DNA of 64,000 bases from Bacteroidota bacterium (GTDB lineage Bacteria > Bacteroidota > Bacteroidia > Cytophagales > Cyclobacteriaceae), in NCBI GenBank assembly GCA_018267215.1, contig JAFDYX010000030.1, forward strand, positions 25,879 to 89,878, read 5' to 3'. Position 1 is the first letter of the stretch. Each line of letters begins with the position of its first letter. The position numbers were made by a program, and so were the translations under genes. Below, piece after piece: positions 28,516 to 37,962 of this stretch. The notes under the pieces were generated by a model. It ran no database searches and was not told the origin of the DNA. It worked only from the letters and a program-made list of their open reading frames with translations.

Positions 28516-29796
28516 ATGAAGTTCTCATTATTCATTGTGTTTAATCTGGTGATGATCTCCAATCTGTGTCATGGCCAAATAGATACTTTATTCTTACACA
28601 AGGAAATTTCATTTCCTGAATACCTTGAAAGTGTAGGCAAGGGAAACCTGAACTATGCCGTTCAAAAATTTAATGTGGACATCGCCTATGCCGGCATCGA
28701 GATAGCCAAGATTTTCCCCAACCCCGAATTATACTATGGTTACATTAATATGGGGCAAGGCCGGATGAAGGCCGGCTATGGTTATTCAGTCAATGCCAAC
28801 ACTACACTCGAGTTGGGTGGAAAAAGAAAAGCACGCGTTGATTTAGCTAATAACACCGTTGACCTGACCCGTGCCCAGTTAGACGATTTTTTCAGGAACT
28901 TGCGGGCTGATGCTACGTTGGCATTCCTTAACGCTCTGTCGCGGCATAACAGCTTACGAGTGATGACCAACTCATACGAAAGCATCAACAAGCTGGCAGT
29001 TTCCGACAGTATCCGTTTTAAGCTGGGCTCTATTATGGAAATAGATGCCAAGCAAAGTCGGCTGGAGGCACGCTATATGTTAAACAGCGTCATCCAGTCT
29101 CAGTCCGACTGGAAAGTTTCTTTGAACAACCTCAACTTACTGGTGGGCAAGCGCAACATAGACACCTTGCTTTATCCGATAGGAAGGTTTGATCAGTTTG
29201 ACCGCGAGTTTGTTTACAAAGATTTAATTGTAACCGCACTTAATAACCGTGCCGACTTGTTAGCGGCATTAAAAAATAAAAACGTAGCCGCCAGCGCTTT
29301 GCGCCTGGCCAAAGCTAACCGCATGATTGACTTGGGCATTGTGCTGGGTTCTAACAATACTTCGGTGGTTACTAACTTCGTGGAGCCTACACCCTCGCTC
29401 ACGGCTGTGTACGGAGGCATTACCATTCCGCTTAAATTTTCTAACAACTATAAAGGCGACTTGCGCACGGCAGAGTATAACATTGCCCAGGCAGAGTTGC
29501 AATACCGACAGGTGGAATTACAGGTTGAAACAGATGTAGCTCAAGCCTACTCGCAATATATGGCCGAACGGAAACAAGTGCAGCAATTTCAATCGGGTTT
29601 GTTACTGGAAGCCAAGCGTGTGCTGGATGGAAAAGTCTATGCCTACCAGCGGGGCAAAACTTCTTTGCTGGAAGTATTAAACGCCCAGCGTACCTATAAT
29701 ACAATACGAATGGATTACTTCACTACGTTGTATAGTTATGCCTCTGCCTTGGTGCAGTTAGAACGAGCTGCCGGAATTTGGGATATAAATTTTTAA
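28516..29796 (+). CDS. TolC family outer-membrane factor of the metal efflux system
   Basis: A 426-residue outer-membrane channel protein with a signal peptide (MKFSLFIVFNLVMISNLCHG). It has the duplicated TolC helical pattern (NTLELGGKRKARVDLA, and near the end YAYQRGKTSLLEVLNAQRTYN). It lies 25 bases after the pump gene and 4 bases before the next gene, completing a tripartite CzcCBA-type exporter. Confidence 0.92.
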   Translation: MKFSLFIVFNLVMISNLCHGQIDTLFLHKEISFPEYLESVGKGNLNYAVQKFNVDIAYAGIEIAKIFPNPELYYGYINMGQGRMKAGYGYSVNANTTLELGGKRKARVDLANNTVDLTRAQLDDFFRNLRADATLAFLNALSRHNSLRVMTNSYESINKLAVSDSIRFKLGSIMEIDAKQSRLEARYMLNSVIQSQSDWKVSLNNLNLLVGKRNIDTLLYPIGRFDQFDREFVYKDLIVTALNNRADLLAALKNKNVAASALRLAKANRMIDLGIVLGSNNTSVVTNFVEPTPSLTAVYGGITIPLKFSNNYKGDLRTAEYNIAQAELQYRQVELQVETDVAQAYSQYMAERKQVQQFQSGLLLEAKRVLDGKVYAYQRGKTSLLEVLNAQRTYNTIRMDYFTTLYSYASALVQLERAAGIWDINF

Positions 29797-29800
29797 ACAA

Positions 29801-30526
29801 ATGAAGAAGAATTTAATCATCCTGATTTTTACCGGTACATCTCTTTTGGCTCAGGCGCAAGGCGAAACAAGAATAGGCATAAAAGCGGGGCTAACATCTG
29901 CCAATTTATTTGGACCCGATATACATCAACTGGCTTCGGGTGGATCTCCCTCATCGCTTTCCGGATTCCATGCCGGAGTGTTTGTCAATTCCAAATTGAC
30001 CAAAAACTTCTGGCTCAAATCAGAGCTATTGTACAATCACAAAAATACATCGCTGCCCATCCATGATAAATGGGGGCAACAATACTCCAGCGAATTTAAG
30101 AGCCATTACATTGACCTCTACCCCTTCTCTCCTACGTTGCACATAAAAGGTTTTCAAGTTTTGGCCGGGCCTTATGTCAGCATGCTTCTTAATGCCAGTT
30201 TTCTGCGTAAAGACAGTTTGGGAAATTCTACTACTGCCATCTTTGGCAACAGTATTCAGAACTCGAACTACCGGCAAAAATTAGATGCCGGTTTTGTGCT
30301 GGGAGCAGAGTACGAACTGAAGTGGGGTATCTGCATTGGGGTGCGATACACTCACGGCTTTGTGCCTGTCATCGAAGATGCGGCTGCCGTATCTCCTGTC
30401 AACACACCGGAAAAGCCACAACAAAAAATTTACAATAAAAGCCTGAGTATTTCGGTGGGCTATGTATTTGGTAAAAAGAAAAAGGCGGAAGTAAAAACAG
30501 ATCCACTTCTTTTTAAGCATCAGTAA
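29801..30526 (+). CDS. Outer-membrane beta-barrel protein (PorT-like), last gene of metal efflux operon
   Basis: 241 residues with a signal peptide (MKKNLIILIFTGTSLLAQAQ) and an eight-strand barrel pattern: ETRIGIKAGLTSANLFGPD, GFHAGVFVNSKLTKNFWLKSE, FQVLAGPYVSMLLNASF, GFVLGAEYELKWGICIGVRYTHG. It belongs to the outer-membrane beta-barrel group common in Bacteroidota. It starts 4 bases after the TolC-like gene, so it is probably made with the efflux pump, but no role in metal handling is known. Confidence 0.85.
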   Translation: MKKNLIILIFTGTSLLAQAQGETRIGIKAGLTSANLFGPDIHQLASGGSPSSLSGFHAGVFVNSKLTKNFWLKSELLYNHKNTSLPIHDKWGQQYSSEFKSHYIDLYPFSPTLHIKGFQVLAGPYVSMLLNASFLRKDSLGNSTTAIFGNSIQNSNYRQKLDAGFVLGAEYELKWGICIGVRYTHGFVPVIEDAAAVSPVNTPEKPQQKIYNKSLSISVGYVFGKKKKAEVKTDPLLFKHQ

Positions 30527-30542
30527 AAGATAGCTACACCGG

Positions 30543-31703
30543 TTATTTCACCAGCACTGGCATATTAGCGGCCAGCACCATCAAGTCTTCGTCCTTCACT
30601 TCTTTCTTTTCATCGGCTACCAACAAAAAATTCTCATAAAGAGTGTTGAGTTCTTCGCCTTCAAATTTATGACCCAACAATTCCATGCGATGCTTAAGAG
30701 CCGCACGTCCGCTGCGGGCAGTAAGCACAATGGACGAGGAGGGTACGCCTACTTGTGCCGGGTTAATGATTTCATAATTCTCAGCATGTTTCAAAAAACC
30801 ATCTTGGTGAATACCTGATGAGTGAGCGAAAGCATTCGCTCCTACAATAGCTTTGTTGGCTTGCACCGGCATGCGCATCATACCGGAAACAAGTTTGCTG
30901 ATGCCGTATATTTTTTCCGGTTTAATGTTGGTGGTTAGCTCTAAATCTTTGTGCACTTGCAAAATCATAGCTACTTCTTCTAATGAAGTGTTGCCGGCTC
31001 TTTCGCCTATGCCGTTGATGGTTACCTCTGCCTGGCGTGCTCCGTTCATCAGTCCGGCAATCGTATTAGCTGTGGCCAGCCCTAAGTCGTTGTGGCAATG
31101 CACCGAAATAACTGCCTTCTCTATGTTCTTCACATTTTCAGTCAGATATTTAATCCGTTTGCCATAAAGTTGTGGCAGGCAATAGCCCGTAGTGTCGGGT
31201 ATGTTCACTACATCTGCTCCGGCAGCTATAACTGCCTCAATCAACTGCGCCAAAAAAACTAAATCGGCACGGCCGGCATCTTCGGCAAAAAATTCTACTT
31301 CATAGCCTTTGCTCTTGGCATATTGCACGGCCCACACGCCTTGTTGGAGTACCTGCTCGCGAGTGCTCTTAAATTTGTGTTTGATGTGCACGTCACTGGA
31401 GCCGATGCCGGTATGGATTCTGCCGCGTTGGGCGTGGCGCAGCGCTTCGGCCGCCACATCAATGTCATCTTTTTTGGCGCGGGTAAGCCCGCACACTACG
31501 GGCAACTTTACCGCTTTGGATATTTCGACTACCGACAGAAAATCTCCGGGACTGGAGATAGGGAAGCCTGCTTCAATTACATCTACACCCAATGCTTCTA
31601 ACTCGCGGGCTACAATAATTTTTTCTTCTGTCTTCAACTGACAGCCGGGCACTTGCTCGCCATCGCGAAGGGTGGTATCAAAAATCTGAATTTTGTTAGC
31701 CAT
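30543..31703 (-). CDS. leuA: 2-isopropylmalate synthase, short form without regulatory domain
   Basis: First committed enzyme of leucine synthesis, condensing acetyl-CoA with 2-oxoisovalerate. The HMGL-like barrel has [14 protein letters not shown] at the N terminus and [18 protein letters not shown] carrying metal-binding histidines. The protein is 386 residues against about 510 in E. coli: it ends soon after the linker region and lacks the C-terminal LeuA dimer domain that binds leucine. Feedback inhibition by the usual route is therefore unlikely. Last gene of leuC-leuD-leuB-leuA, 46 bases after leuB. A paralogue such as homocitrate or citramalate synthase is possible but the leu context argues against it. 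Confidence 0.9.
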   Translation of the reverse strand: MANKIQIFDTTLRDGEQVPGCQLKTEEKIIVARELEALGVDVIEAGFPISSPGDFLSVVEISKAVKLPVVCGLTRAKKDDIDVAAEALRHAQRGRIHTGIGSSDVHIKHKFKSTREQVLQQGVWAVQYAKSKGYEVEFFAEDAGRADLVFLAQLIEAVIAAGADVVNIPDTTGYCLPQLYGKRIKYLTENVKNIEKAVISVHCHNDLGLATANTIAGLMNGARQAEVTINGIGERAGNTSLEEVAMILQVHKDLELTTNIKPEKIYGISKLVSGMMRMPVQANKAIVGANAFAHSSGIHQDGFLKHAENYEIINPAQVGVPSSSIVLTARSGRAALKHRMELLGHKFEGEELNTLYENFLLVADEKKEVKDEDLMVLAANMPVLVK

Positions 31704-31749
31704 AATTTTTTATTTGTGCTGCCATCATCAAAATGGAGCTGTTTATTTT

Positions 31750-32883
31750 TTAACTAATTGAAGCAATGAAAGAAGCTGTGTTCAGGGCAGTCATATTAAT
31801 CGGTTCTTTATTTTCTATCTGCTCAACAACTTTACTTCCCATCGTGCTGGTGTTTAATATTTTTACTTTGTCGGTTGATGTGTCGGCAATATCTCCGGTG
31901 CGGAAACCTTGCTTCAGCACTGCTTCAACTGCCGTAATTACTGCTTCCGATTCTTGTTTCATCCCGAAAGAAATATCCAACAGCAAGGCAACGGATAAAA
32001 TAGAAGCCAACGGGTTGGCAATTCCTTTGCCGGTAATGTCGTGCGCGCTGCCATGAATAGGTTCGTATAACCCTACGGTATCGCCTACCGAAGCGGAGGC
32101 GAGCAAACCCATGGAGCCGGCAATCTGCGAGGCTTCGTCTGTTAGAATGTCGCCAAATAAATTACCTGTCAGCACCACATCAAAGCCGCGTGGGTTTTGA
32201 ATGAGTTTCATGGCCGCAGCATCTATAAACTGATGTTCGAGTTGCACATCGGGGTATTGCTTGCCTACCTCTTGCACCACTTCGCGCCACAGGCGCGAGC
32301 TCTCCAGCACATTGGCTTTATCTACACTGGTTACTTTTTTTCTTCTGGTGCGGGCTGCCTGAAAAGCTTTGTGGGCAATTCGCTCTACTTCATAACGGTG
32401 GTAGATCATCAAATCAAAAGCCGTATCTCTTCCATCTTTTCTACCCTTCTCGCCAAAATAAACATCGCCCGTCAGTTCTCTGAAAAACAAAATATCAGAA
32501 CCCTTCAATACTTCTGGTTTGATGCTGGATGTATGCAGTAATTCATCAAACAATTTGATGGGTCTTAGGTTAGCATATAACCCCAACTCTTTGCGCATCT
32601 TCAGCAAGCCTTGCTCAGGTCGGACTTTCAGTGTAGGGTCATTGTCATATTTGGGATGGCCAACAGCACCGAACAAAATAGCATCGCAATTTTTAAGCTT
32701 TATTAATGTTTCATCCGGCAACGGGTTGCCGGTAGATTCAATGGCATCGTGGCCGATGGCAGCATACTCGTATTCAAACTGATGATTGAATACTTGGGCA
32801 ATTTTATCCAATACCTTTTTTCCTTCGGTAGTTACTTCTTTACCGATGCCATCTCCGGGGAGTAGTACAATTTTTTTATGCAT
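31750..32883 (-). CDS. leuB: 3-isopropylmalate dehydrogenase
   Basis: NAD-dependent oxidative decarboxylase of the third leucine step, 377 residues. It starts with [14 protein letters not shown]; the substrate loop [10 protein letters not shown], the segment [11 protein letters not shown] and the NAD-binding stretch [17 protein letters not shown] are in place. The C-terminal extension rich in Ala, Ser and Thr is longer than usual. Its start overlaps leuD by 8 bases, so the two are translationally linked. Confidence 0.95.
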   Translation of the reverse strand: MHKKIVLLPGDGIGKEVTTEGKKVLDKIAQVFNHQFEYEYAAIGHDAIESTGNPLPDETLIKLKNCDAILFGAVGHPKYDNDPTLKVRPEQGLLKMRKELGLYANLRPIKLFDELLHTSSIKPEVLKGSDILFFRELTGDVYFGEKGRKDGRDTAFDLMIYHRYEVERIAHKAFQAARTRRKKVTSVDKANVLESSRLWREVVQEVGKQYPDVQLEHQFIDAAAMKLIQNPRGFDVVLTGNLFGDILTDEASQIAGSMGLLASASVGDTVGLYEPIHGSAHDITGKGIANPLASILSVALLLDISFGMKQESEAVITAVEAVLKQGFRTGDIADTSTDKVKILNTSTMGSKVVEQIENKEPINMTALNTASFIASIS

Positions 32884-33460
32884 GTGCTAAGTCAAATTTT
32901 TTTGTTTCGTCCTTCAGGCTTAACAGGTAATCAATGTCGTCATACCCATTCATCAGGCATGTTTTTTTATAGGCATTGATTTCAAACTTCTCTGTGGCCT
33001 CGCCTGTGGTTATGGTTTGTTTTTCCAAATCAACTTCAATCTGTGTATTCGGTTTTTGTGCAACAGTTTCAAGCAGTTGTTTCAAAAACTGGTCAGAGAC
33101 CACAATGGGCAGCAGTCCGTTGTTGAGCGCGTTGTTTTTAAATATGTCGGCAAAAAAACTGCTCACCACTACCCGGAAGCCAAAATCATAAATAGCCCAG
33201 GCCGCATGCTCGCGGCTGCTGCCACAACCAAAGTTTTTACCGGCTATCAATATCTTTCCCGCATACTTCTGATTGTTCAATACAAAATCTACGATGGGCT
33301 GGTTGTTGGCATCATAGCGCCAGTCGCGAAACAGATTGTCTCCAAATCCCTCGCGAGTGGTGGCTTTTAAAAAACGGGCGGGTATAATCTGATCGGTATC
33401 AATATTTTCTACCGGCAGAGGTACTCCTGTTGATTTTAATGTTGTAAATTTTTCTTTCAT
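32876..33460 (-). CDS. leuD: 3-isopropylmalate dehydratase small subunit
   Basis: Swivel-domain subunit of the isopropylmalate isomerase, working with LeuC. 194 residues with [15 protein letters not shown] near the N terminus and [15 protein letters not shown] at the substrate-recognition loop. It lies 26 bases after leuC and overlaps leuB by 8 bases. Confidence 0.95.
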   Translation of the reverse strand: MKEKFTTLKSTGVPLPVENIDTDQIIPARFLKATTREGFGDNLFRDWRYDANNQPIVDFVLNNQKYAGKILIAGKNFGCGSSREHAAWAIYDFGFRVVVSSFFADIFKNNALNNGLLPIVVSDQFLKQLLETVAQKPNTQIEVDLEKQTITTGEATEKFEINAYKKTCLMNGYDDIDYLLSLKDETKKFDLAHA

Positions 33461-33486
33461 GCTTCCGTTTATCTTTTACTAAAAAA

Positions 33487-34893
33487 TCAAACTAACTCTC
33501 GCACATCAGTCACCTTACCGGTAATGGCGGCAGCCGCAGCACTGAGCGGGCTGGCCAAAAACGTACGCGACTTCGGCCCTTGCCTGCCTTCAAAATTCCG
33601 GTTAGAGGTGCTGATGCAATATTTCCCTGCCGGCACTTTGTCTTCGTTCATACCCAAACAGGCCGAGCAGCCGGGGCTGCGCAATTCAAAACCGGCTTGT
33701 TCAAAAATTTTATCCAAGCCTTCCTGCTTAGCTTGCGCCTCTACCTGTTTTGATCCGGGAATGATCCACACTTCCACATTACCGGCTTTCTTTTTTCCTT
33801 TTACAATAGAAGCCACCAAACGCAAATCTTCGATGCGTGCGTTGGTGCAACTGCCGATAAAAACATAGTCAACCGGTTTACCGAGCAAAGAAGTACCCGG
33901 CTGAAGCCCCATGTACTCCAGCGATTTTTTGAACGATGTCTGTTCAGAAATTTCTTTCAACTCTTCCACGGTAGGTATACGGTCTGTTACTTTGATGCCC
34001 ATGCCGGGGTTGGTGCCATAGGTAATCATCGGGGCAATGTCTGCGGCATCAAAAGTCAATACACGATCGTACACAGCTCCGTCATCGCTGCGCAGTTTTT
34101 TCCATTCTTCCACTTTGTTATCAAACACAACTCCTGCGGGTGCAAATTTTCTTCCTTTGATATAATTGAAGGTAGTTTCATCGGGTGCGATCAGTCCGCC
34201 ACGCGCGCCCATCTCAATACTCATATTACAGATAGTCATGCGCGCTTCCATCGTCAATGAACGAATGGCATCTCCCGCATATTCCACAAAAAAGCCAGTG
34301 GCACCACTGGCTGATATTTTTGAAATAATGTATAAAATAATGTCTTTGCTGACCACGCCATTTCCCAACTTCCCATTGATTTCTATCTTCATGGTTTTGG
34401 GTTTGTACTGTAAAATACATTGCGTGGCCATCACTTGCTCTACTTCGCTGGTGCCGATACCAAAAGCAATATTGCCGAATGCACCATGTGTGCTGGTGTG
34501 GCTGTCGCCACAAACAATCGTCATGCCCGGCAAGGTCAACCCCAACTCCGGGCCGATGATGTGAACAATTCCTTGGTAAGGATGGCCGAGATCGTATAGA
34601 TCTACACCAAATTCTTTGCAGTTTTTTCTGAGCGTCTCCACCTGATGTCGGCTCAAAGCTTCTTTGATGGGAAGATGCTGATCTTTCGTGGGAACGTTGT
34701 GGTCGGCCGTAGCCGTAGTCCGTTGTGTGTTGAACAGGCCTATGCCGCGCTGGCGCAAACCATCAAATGCCTGAGGGCTGGTAACTTCATGAATAAAATG
34801 GCGATCTATAAACAAAGCATCAGGATATCCGGCTGTGCGTTTTACCACATGGGCATCCCAGATTTTTTCAAATAAAGTTTTTGGTGCGCTCAC
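33487..34893 (-). CDS. leuC: 3-isopropylmalate dehydratase large subunit
   Basis: Iron-sulfur subunit of isopropylmalate isomerase. [13 protein letters not shown] and [10 protein letters not shown] provide the [4Fe-4S] cysteines, and [20 protein letters not shown] the conserved aconitase loop. The GTG at 34893 is the start: it gives [15 protein letters not shown], a normal LeuC N terminus, and 468 residues. The frame stays open for 33 more codons, but these run through the terminator hairpin of the leader and are not expected to be coding. First gene of the leu operon. Confidence 0.94.
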   Translation of the reverse strand: MSAPKTLFEKIWDAHVVKRTAGYPDALFIDRHFIHEVTSPQAFDGLRQRGIGLFNTQRTTATADHNVPTKDQHLPIKEALSRHQVETLRKNCKEFGVDLYDLGHPYQGIVHIIGPELGLTLPGMTIVCGDSHTSTHGAFGNIAFGIGTSEVEQVMATQCILQYKPKTMKIEINGKLGNGVVSKDIILYIISKISASGATGFFVEYAGDAIRSLTMEARMTICNMSIEMGARGGLIAPDETTFNYIKGRKFAPAGVVFDNKVEEWKKLRSDDGAVYDRVLTFDAADIAPMITYGTNPGMGIKVTDRIPTVEELKEISEQTSFKKSLEYMGLQPGTSLLGKPVDYVFIGSCTNARIEDLRLVASIVKGKKKAGNVEVWIIPGSKQVEAQAKQEGLDKIFEQAGFELRSPGCSACLGMNEDKVPAGKYCISTSNRNFEGRQGPKSRTFLASPLSAAAAAITGKVTDVRELV

Positions 34894-34912
34894 AACAAGT
34901 GTTAGTTTGTTA

Positions 34913-35017
34913 TCAAGTATTAAAAAAGCAATCGCCCTGCCGACATAAAGTAAGCAGGGCGATTCGATTTTGTTGGTGCAAGATGGCAACAAATACTGAC
35001 AACCACCTAACAGACAT
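34913..35017 (-). CDS. Candidate leu leader peptide (weak)
   Basis: A 34-codon frame starts with ATG at 35017, before the terminator, and stops with TGA after its T-run. It has five Leu codons, three of them (CTG, CTT, TTA in IALLTL) in or beside the 5' arm of the terminator. It is not strongly leucine-rich, and a ribosome translating through the hairpin fits classical attenuation poorly. An alternative leader, 35118-35035 on the same strand (25-27 codons, ending QQVLGS), has only one or two Leu codons. Neither is convincing alone. Confidence 0.22.
   Translation of the reverse strand: MSVRWLSVFVAILHQQNRIALLTLCRQGDCFFNT
34921..34964 (-). terminator. Intrinsic terminator (attenuator) in the leuC leader
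   Basis: On the minus strand AATCGCCCTGC (34964-34954) pairs perfectly with GCAGGGCGATT (34940-34930) and is followed by GCTTTTTTA, a classic intrinsic terminator. It sits 27 bases upstream of the leuC start and downstream of no complete gene, so it can only act on the leu leader transcript. This is the hallmark of transcription attenuation. The plus-strand reading lacks a strong T-run. Confidence 0.85.
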
Positions 35018-35086
35018 CTAAAAAAATTTCGTAGCTAACTACCTAACACTTGTTGAAAATAATGGTTGCAAATTTTTCTTCGGCTA

Positions 35087-35120
35087 TTTGTTTCGTGTAC
35101 TACATTTTTCATTAGCATTG
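35087..35120 (+). promoter_or_regulatory. Possible promoter of the ilv operon leader
   Basis: TTTG at 35087-35090 and TAGCATTG at 35113-35120 (one mismatch to TAnnTTTG) are 22 bases apart, fitting Bacteroidota -33/-7 elements. Transcription would begin about 20 bases before the leader ATG at 35147. A similar TAGCATTG stands upstream of accC. Confidence 0.4.
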
Positions 35121-35146
35121 TGAAGAAATTCAGAGAAGAGAAATTT

Positions 35147-35233
35147 ATGAATAATCGTTTCACCATTTTATCAGGCCGCATTGAGTTGATTGTGATCAGC
35201 CTAATTATTGTCTTGACAAAGATGAAGAGGTGA
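35147..35233 (+). CDS. ilv operon leader peptide (28 residues, Leu/Ile/Val run)
   Basis: An ATG frame of 28 codons ending in TGA. Residues 14-23 (LIVISLIIVL) include nine branched-chain residues out of ten, encoded by consecutive Leu, Ile and Val codons; in total 12 of 28 codons are for these three amino acids. It is followed 22 bases later by an intrinsic terminator and then by ilvE. This is the architecture of ilv attenuation in other bacteria: ribosome stalling at these codons when charged Leu, Ile or Val tRNA is scarce would prevent termination. A purine-rich stretch (AGAGAAGAG) precedes the start. Too short for standard gene finders. Confidence 0.85.
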   Translation: MNNRFTILSGRIELIVISLIIVLTKMKR

Positions 35234-35255
35234 TTATTGACATATGAAAAAATCA

Positions 35256-35291
35256 AAAACCGCCTCGATCACTCGGGGCGGTTTTGTTTTA
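35256..35291 (+). terminator. Intrinsic terminator (attenuator) before ilvE
   Basis: AAAACCGCCTCG (35256-35267) pairs with CGGGGCGGTTTT (35274-35285) through 12 base pairs with one T-G wobble, leaving an ATCACT loop, followed by GTTTTAT. It lies 22 bases after the leader peptide stop and 39 bases before the ilvE start, so it governs read-through into the ilv operon. Confidence 0.88.
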
Positions 35292-35330
35292 TAGAGCTAT
35301 GCGCAAACTAACAGTTGTTTTAAATAAAAT

Positions 35331-36221
35331 ATGAAATACTATAACGAAGACACGATCATTTTTTTAGACGGACAATTTGTAAAAATTAGAGATGCCTCAC
35401 CGAGTTTGTTTTCGCAAACACTTCACTATGGCAACGGTGCTTTTGAGGGGATCCGCTCCTACCAAACCATCCACGGCACTAAGATTTTTAAACCTTACGA
35501 GCATTTCGAGCGCCTCATACAAAGTTGCCGGCTTCTCCATATACCCTTTCACTATAGTCTGGAAGAATTGACACAGTTAAGTTATCAGGTGCTCGAAAAA
35601 AATAACCTTTCCAGTGCCTACATCCGCCCGTTGGTAATGGCTGGCGAGAACATGGCCTTATCGCGAACGACAGGCTCATCGTTGATGATAGCCGCCTGGA
35701 CGTGGACTAAATATTTTACGCGCAAAGAAATTGACGTATGTATTTCGTCTATTCAACGGCCGCACCCTAACAGTACAAAAATAGAAGCCAAAGCCAGTGG
35801 TAACTATGTCAATTCCATTATGGCTTCAAACGAAGCGCGCCACCGTGGCTTTGATGAGGCACTGATGCTGGATACTAACGGTTTAGTAGCCGGGGCTCCG
35901 GGCGCCAATTTTTTCTTTGAAAAAAATGGTGTTCTCTATACTACTCCATTAGGAAGTATTTTGCCGGGAATCACTCGCCAAACTGTCATTGAAATTTGCC
36001 GCGAACTGGAACTGCCTATAAAAGAAAAATGGATTAAACCCGAAGAGTTGCTGAATGCCGACAGTGCATTTTTCTGCGGTACTGCCGCAGAGATTTCTGC
36101 CATCGGTTCTATCGAGCGCCATCCGATGAACAAGCCTTGGCAATCATCGCTTGGGTTCATTGTACAACAGGCATACGAAAACATGGTGATGGAAAAAAAT
36201 TACGCTTACGTAATTGTATAG
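35331..36221 (+). CDS. ilvE: Branched-chain amino acid aminotransferase
   Basis: PLP enzyme catalysing the last transamination in valine, isoleucine and leucine synthesis. 296 residues of fold-type IV: LHYGNGAFEGIRSY near the N terminus, the catalytic Lys in KIEAKASGNYVNSIMA, and LPGITRQTVIEI plus FFCGTAAEISAIGSI in the C-terminal half. First structural gene behind the ilv attenuator, 61 bases before ilvD. Confidence 0.95.
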   Translation: MKYYNEDTIIFLDGQFVKIRDASPSLFSQTLHYGNGAFEGIRSYQTIHGTKIFKPYEHFERLIQSCRLLHIPFHYSLEELTQLSYQVLEKNNLSSAYIRPLVMAGENMALSRTTGSSLMIAAWTWTKYFTRKEIDVCISSIQRPHPNSTKIEAKASGNYVNSIMASNEARHRGFDEALMLDTNGLVAGAPGANFFFEKNGVLYTTPLGSILPGITRQTVIEICRELELPIKEKWIKPEELLNADSAFFCGTAAEISAIGSIERHPMNKPWQSSLGFIVQQAYENMVMEKNYAYVIV

Positions 36222-36282
36222 TCCGGCCATCAAGCAATTCAAAAAAAATATAATAGACAACACGAGCATTCATCAATAAAAA

Positions 36283-37962
36283 ATGTCACTCAACAAATAC
36301 AGCCGCACCCTCACCCAAGACTCCACCCTGCCGGGCGCACAGGCAATGCTGTACGCCATCGGTTTAAAAGACAACGATATGGGAAAAGCGCAAGTGGGTA
36401 TTGCCAGCACCGGCTTTGATGGAAACTCTTGCAACATGCACCTCAACGCGCTGGCCTCGGAAGTAAAGCAAGCCGTGTGGGATCAGGAACTGATCGGTTT
36501 GGTGTTTAACACCATTGGCGTAAGTGATGGCATGAGCAACGGCACCGAAGGCATGCGCTACTCGCTGGTGAGCCGCGAAGTAATTGCCGACTCCATCGAA
36601 ACAATTTGTGGCGCCCAGTATTACGATGGGCTGATAGCCGTAGTAGGCTGCGATAAAAATATGCCCGGCTCGCTCATAGCCATGGGGCGGCTAAACCGAC
36701 CTTCCATCATGGTGTATGGCGGCACCATTGCGGCTGGGCACTGGAAAGGAAAATCACTCAACATCGTGTCGGCCTTCGAAGCATTGGGCGAAAAATTAGC
36801 CAACAAACTTTCGGACGAAGATTACAAAGGCATCATCCAACACTCCTGCCCTGGGGCTGGTGCTTGTGGCGGCATGTACACTGCCAACACCATGGCCTCA
36901 GCTATTGAAGCGCTGGGCATGGCGCTGCCGGGTTCATCCTCTAACCCCGCACTGAGCAAAGAAAAATCGCAGGAGTGTGTGCAGGCAGCACAAGCCATGC
37001 GCCTGATTTTGGAAAAAGATATTAAGCCGAAGGATGTGATGACCTTCGAAGCATTTGAAAACGCCCTGACAGTTGTGATGGCTTTGGGCGGATCTACCAA
37101 CGCGGTCATCCACCTGATCGCTATGGCCAAGTCGGTGGGTGTGCGTTTAACACAAGAAGATTTTCAGCGCATATCAGACAAGACACCGCTCATTGCCGAT
37201 TTTAAGCCCAGCGGCAAATACATGATGGAAGACCTCCATAAAATTGGCGGCACTCCGTTGGTGATGAAGTACCTGCTCAGCAAAGGATTTTTGCATGGCG
37301 ATTGTATCACGGTAACAGGTAAGACTGTGGCTGAAAACCTGCAACACATACCTTCCATCAGTTTTGAAAAACAGGATTTAATTCAGCCTATCGAAAAGCC
37401 CATCAAGAGAACGGGGCACATACAGATTCTATACGGCAACTTAGCCGAAAAAGGATCAGTAGCAAAAATTACCGGAAAGGAAGGCGAACGCTTTAAAGGT
37501 ACAGCACGAGTTTTTAATGGTGAGTTTGAATTAGTGGACGGCATCCGTTCGGGGAAAATAAAAGAAGGTGATGTAATCGTGATCCGTTATGTTGGCCCCA
37601 AGGGCGCACCGGGTATGCCCGAAATGTTAAAGCCTACTTCGCTGATCATGGGTGCGGGCTTGGGCAAATCGGTAGCGCTGATTACTGATGGGCGTTTTTC
37701 GGGAGGTACACATGGATTTGTGGTGGGCCACATCACACCCGAAGCTTTTGATGGTGGCCTGCTCGCCTTAGTGGAAGACGGAGATTGGATTGAGATTGAT
37801 ATTAAAAACAGGCAACTCAACTTGCTCGTAGAAGAAAAAGTGCTGGCTATCCGCAGGTCGCATGCCAAGCAACCTTCGCTGCGGGTAAGTAGTGGAGTGT
37901 TATATAAATATGCTAAACAAGTAAAAACTGCTGCTGATGGATGCGTTACTGACGAAAGCTGA
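36283..37962 (+). CDS. ilvD: Dihydroxy-acid dehydratase
   Basis: Iron-sulfur dehydratase giving 2-oxoisovalerate and 2-oxo-3-methylvalerate. 559 residues with [18 protein letters not shown] and [17 protein letters not shown] (cluster cysteines) and the conserved end segments [16 protein letters not shown] and [18 protein letters not shown]. It overlaps the following ilvB start by 26 bases. Confidence 0.96.
   Translation: MSLNKYSRTLTQDSTLPGAQAMLYAIGLKDNDMGKAQVGIASTGFDGNSCNMHLNALASEVKQAVWDQELIGLVFNTIGVSDGMSNGTEGMRYSLVSREVIADSIETICGAQYYDGLIAVVGCDKNMPGSLIAMGRLNRPSIMVYGGTIAAGHWKGKSLNIVSAFEALGEKLANKLSDEDYKGIIQHSCPGAGACGGMYTANTMASAIEALGMALPGSSSNPALSKEKSQECVQAAQAMRLILEKDIKPKDVMTFEAFENALTVVMALGGSTNAVIHLIAMAKSVGVRLTQEDFQRISDKTPLIADFKPSGKYMMEDLHKIGGTPLVMKYLLSKGFLHGDCITVTGKTVAENLQHIPSISFEKQDLIQPIEKPIKRTGHIQILYGNLAEKGSVAKITGKEGERFKGTARVFNGEFELVDGIRSGKIKEGDVIVIRYVGPKGAPGMPEMLKPTSLIMGAGLGKSVALITDGRFSGGTHGFVVGHITPEAFDGGLLALVEDGDWIEIDIKNRQLNLLVEEKVLAIRRSHAKQPSLRVSSGVLYKYAKQVKTAADGCVTDES

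Noticed and set aside
35035-35256. 73-codon minus-strand frame in the leu-ilv control region
   Set aside because: Most of it is antisense to the ilv leader peptide. Only its last 25-27 codons could be a leu leader, and they contain hardly any leucine.
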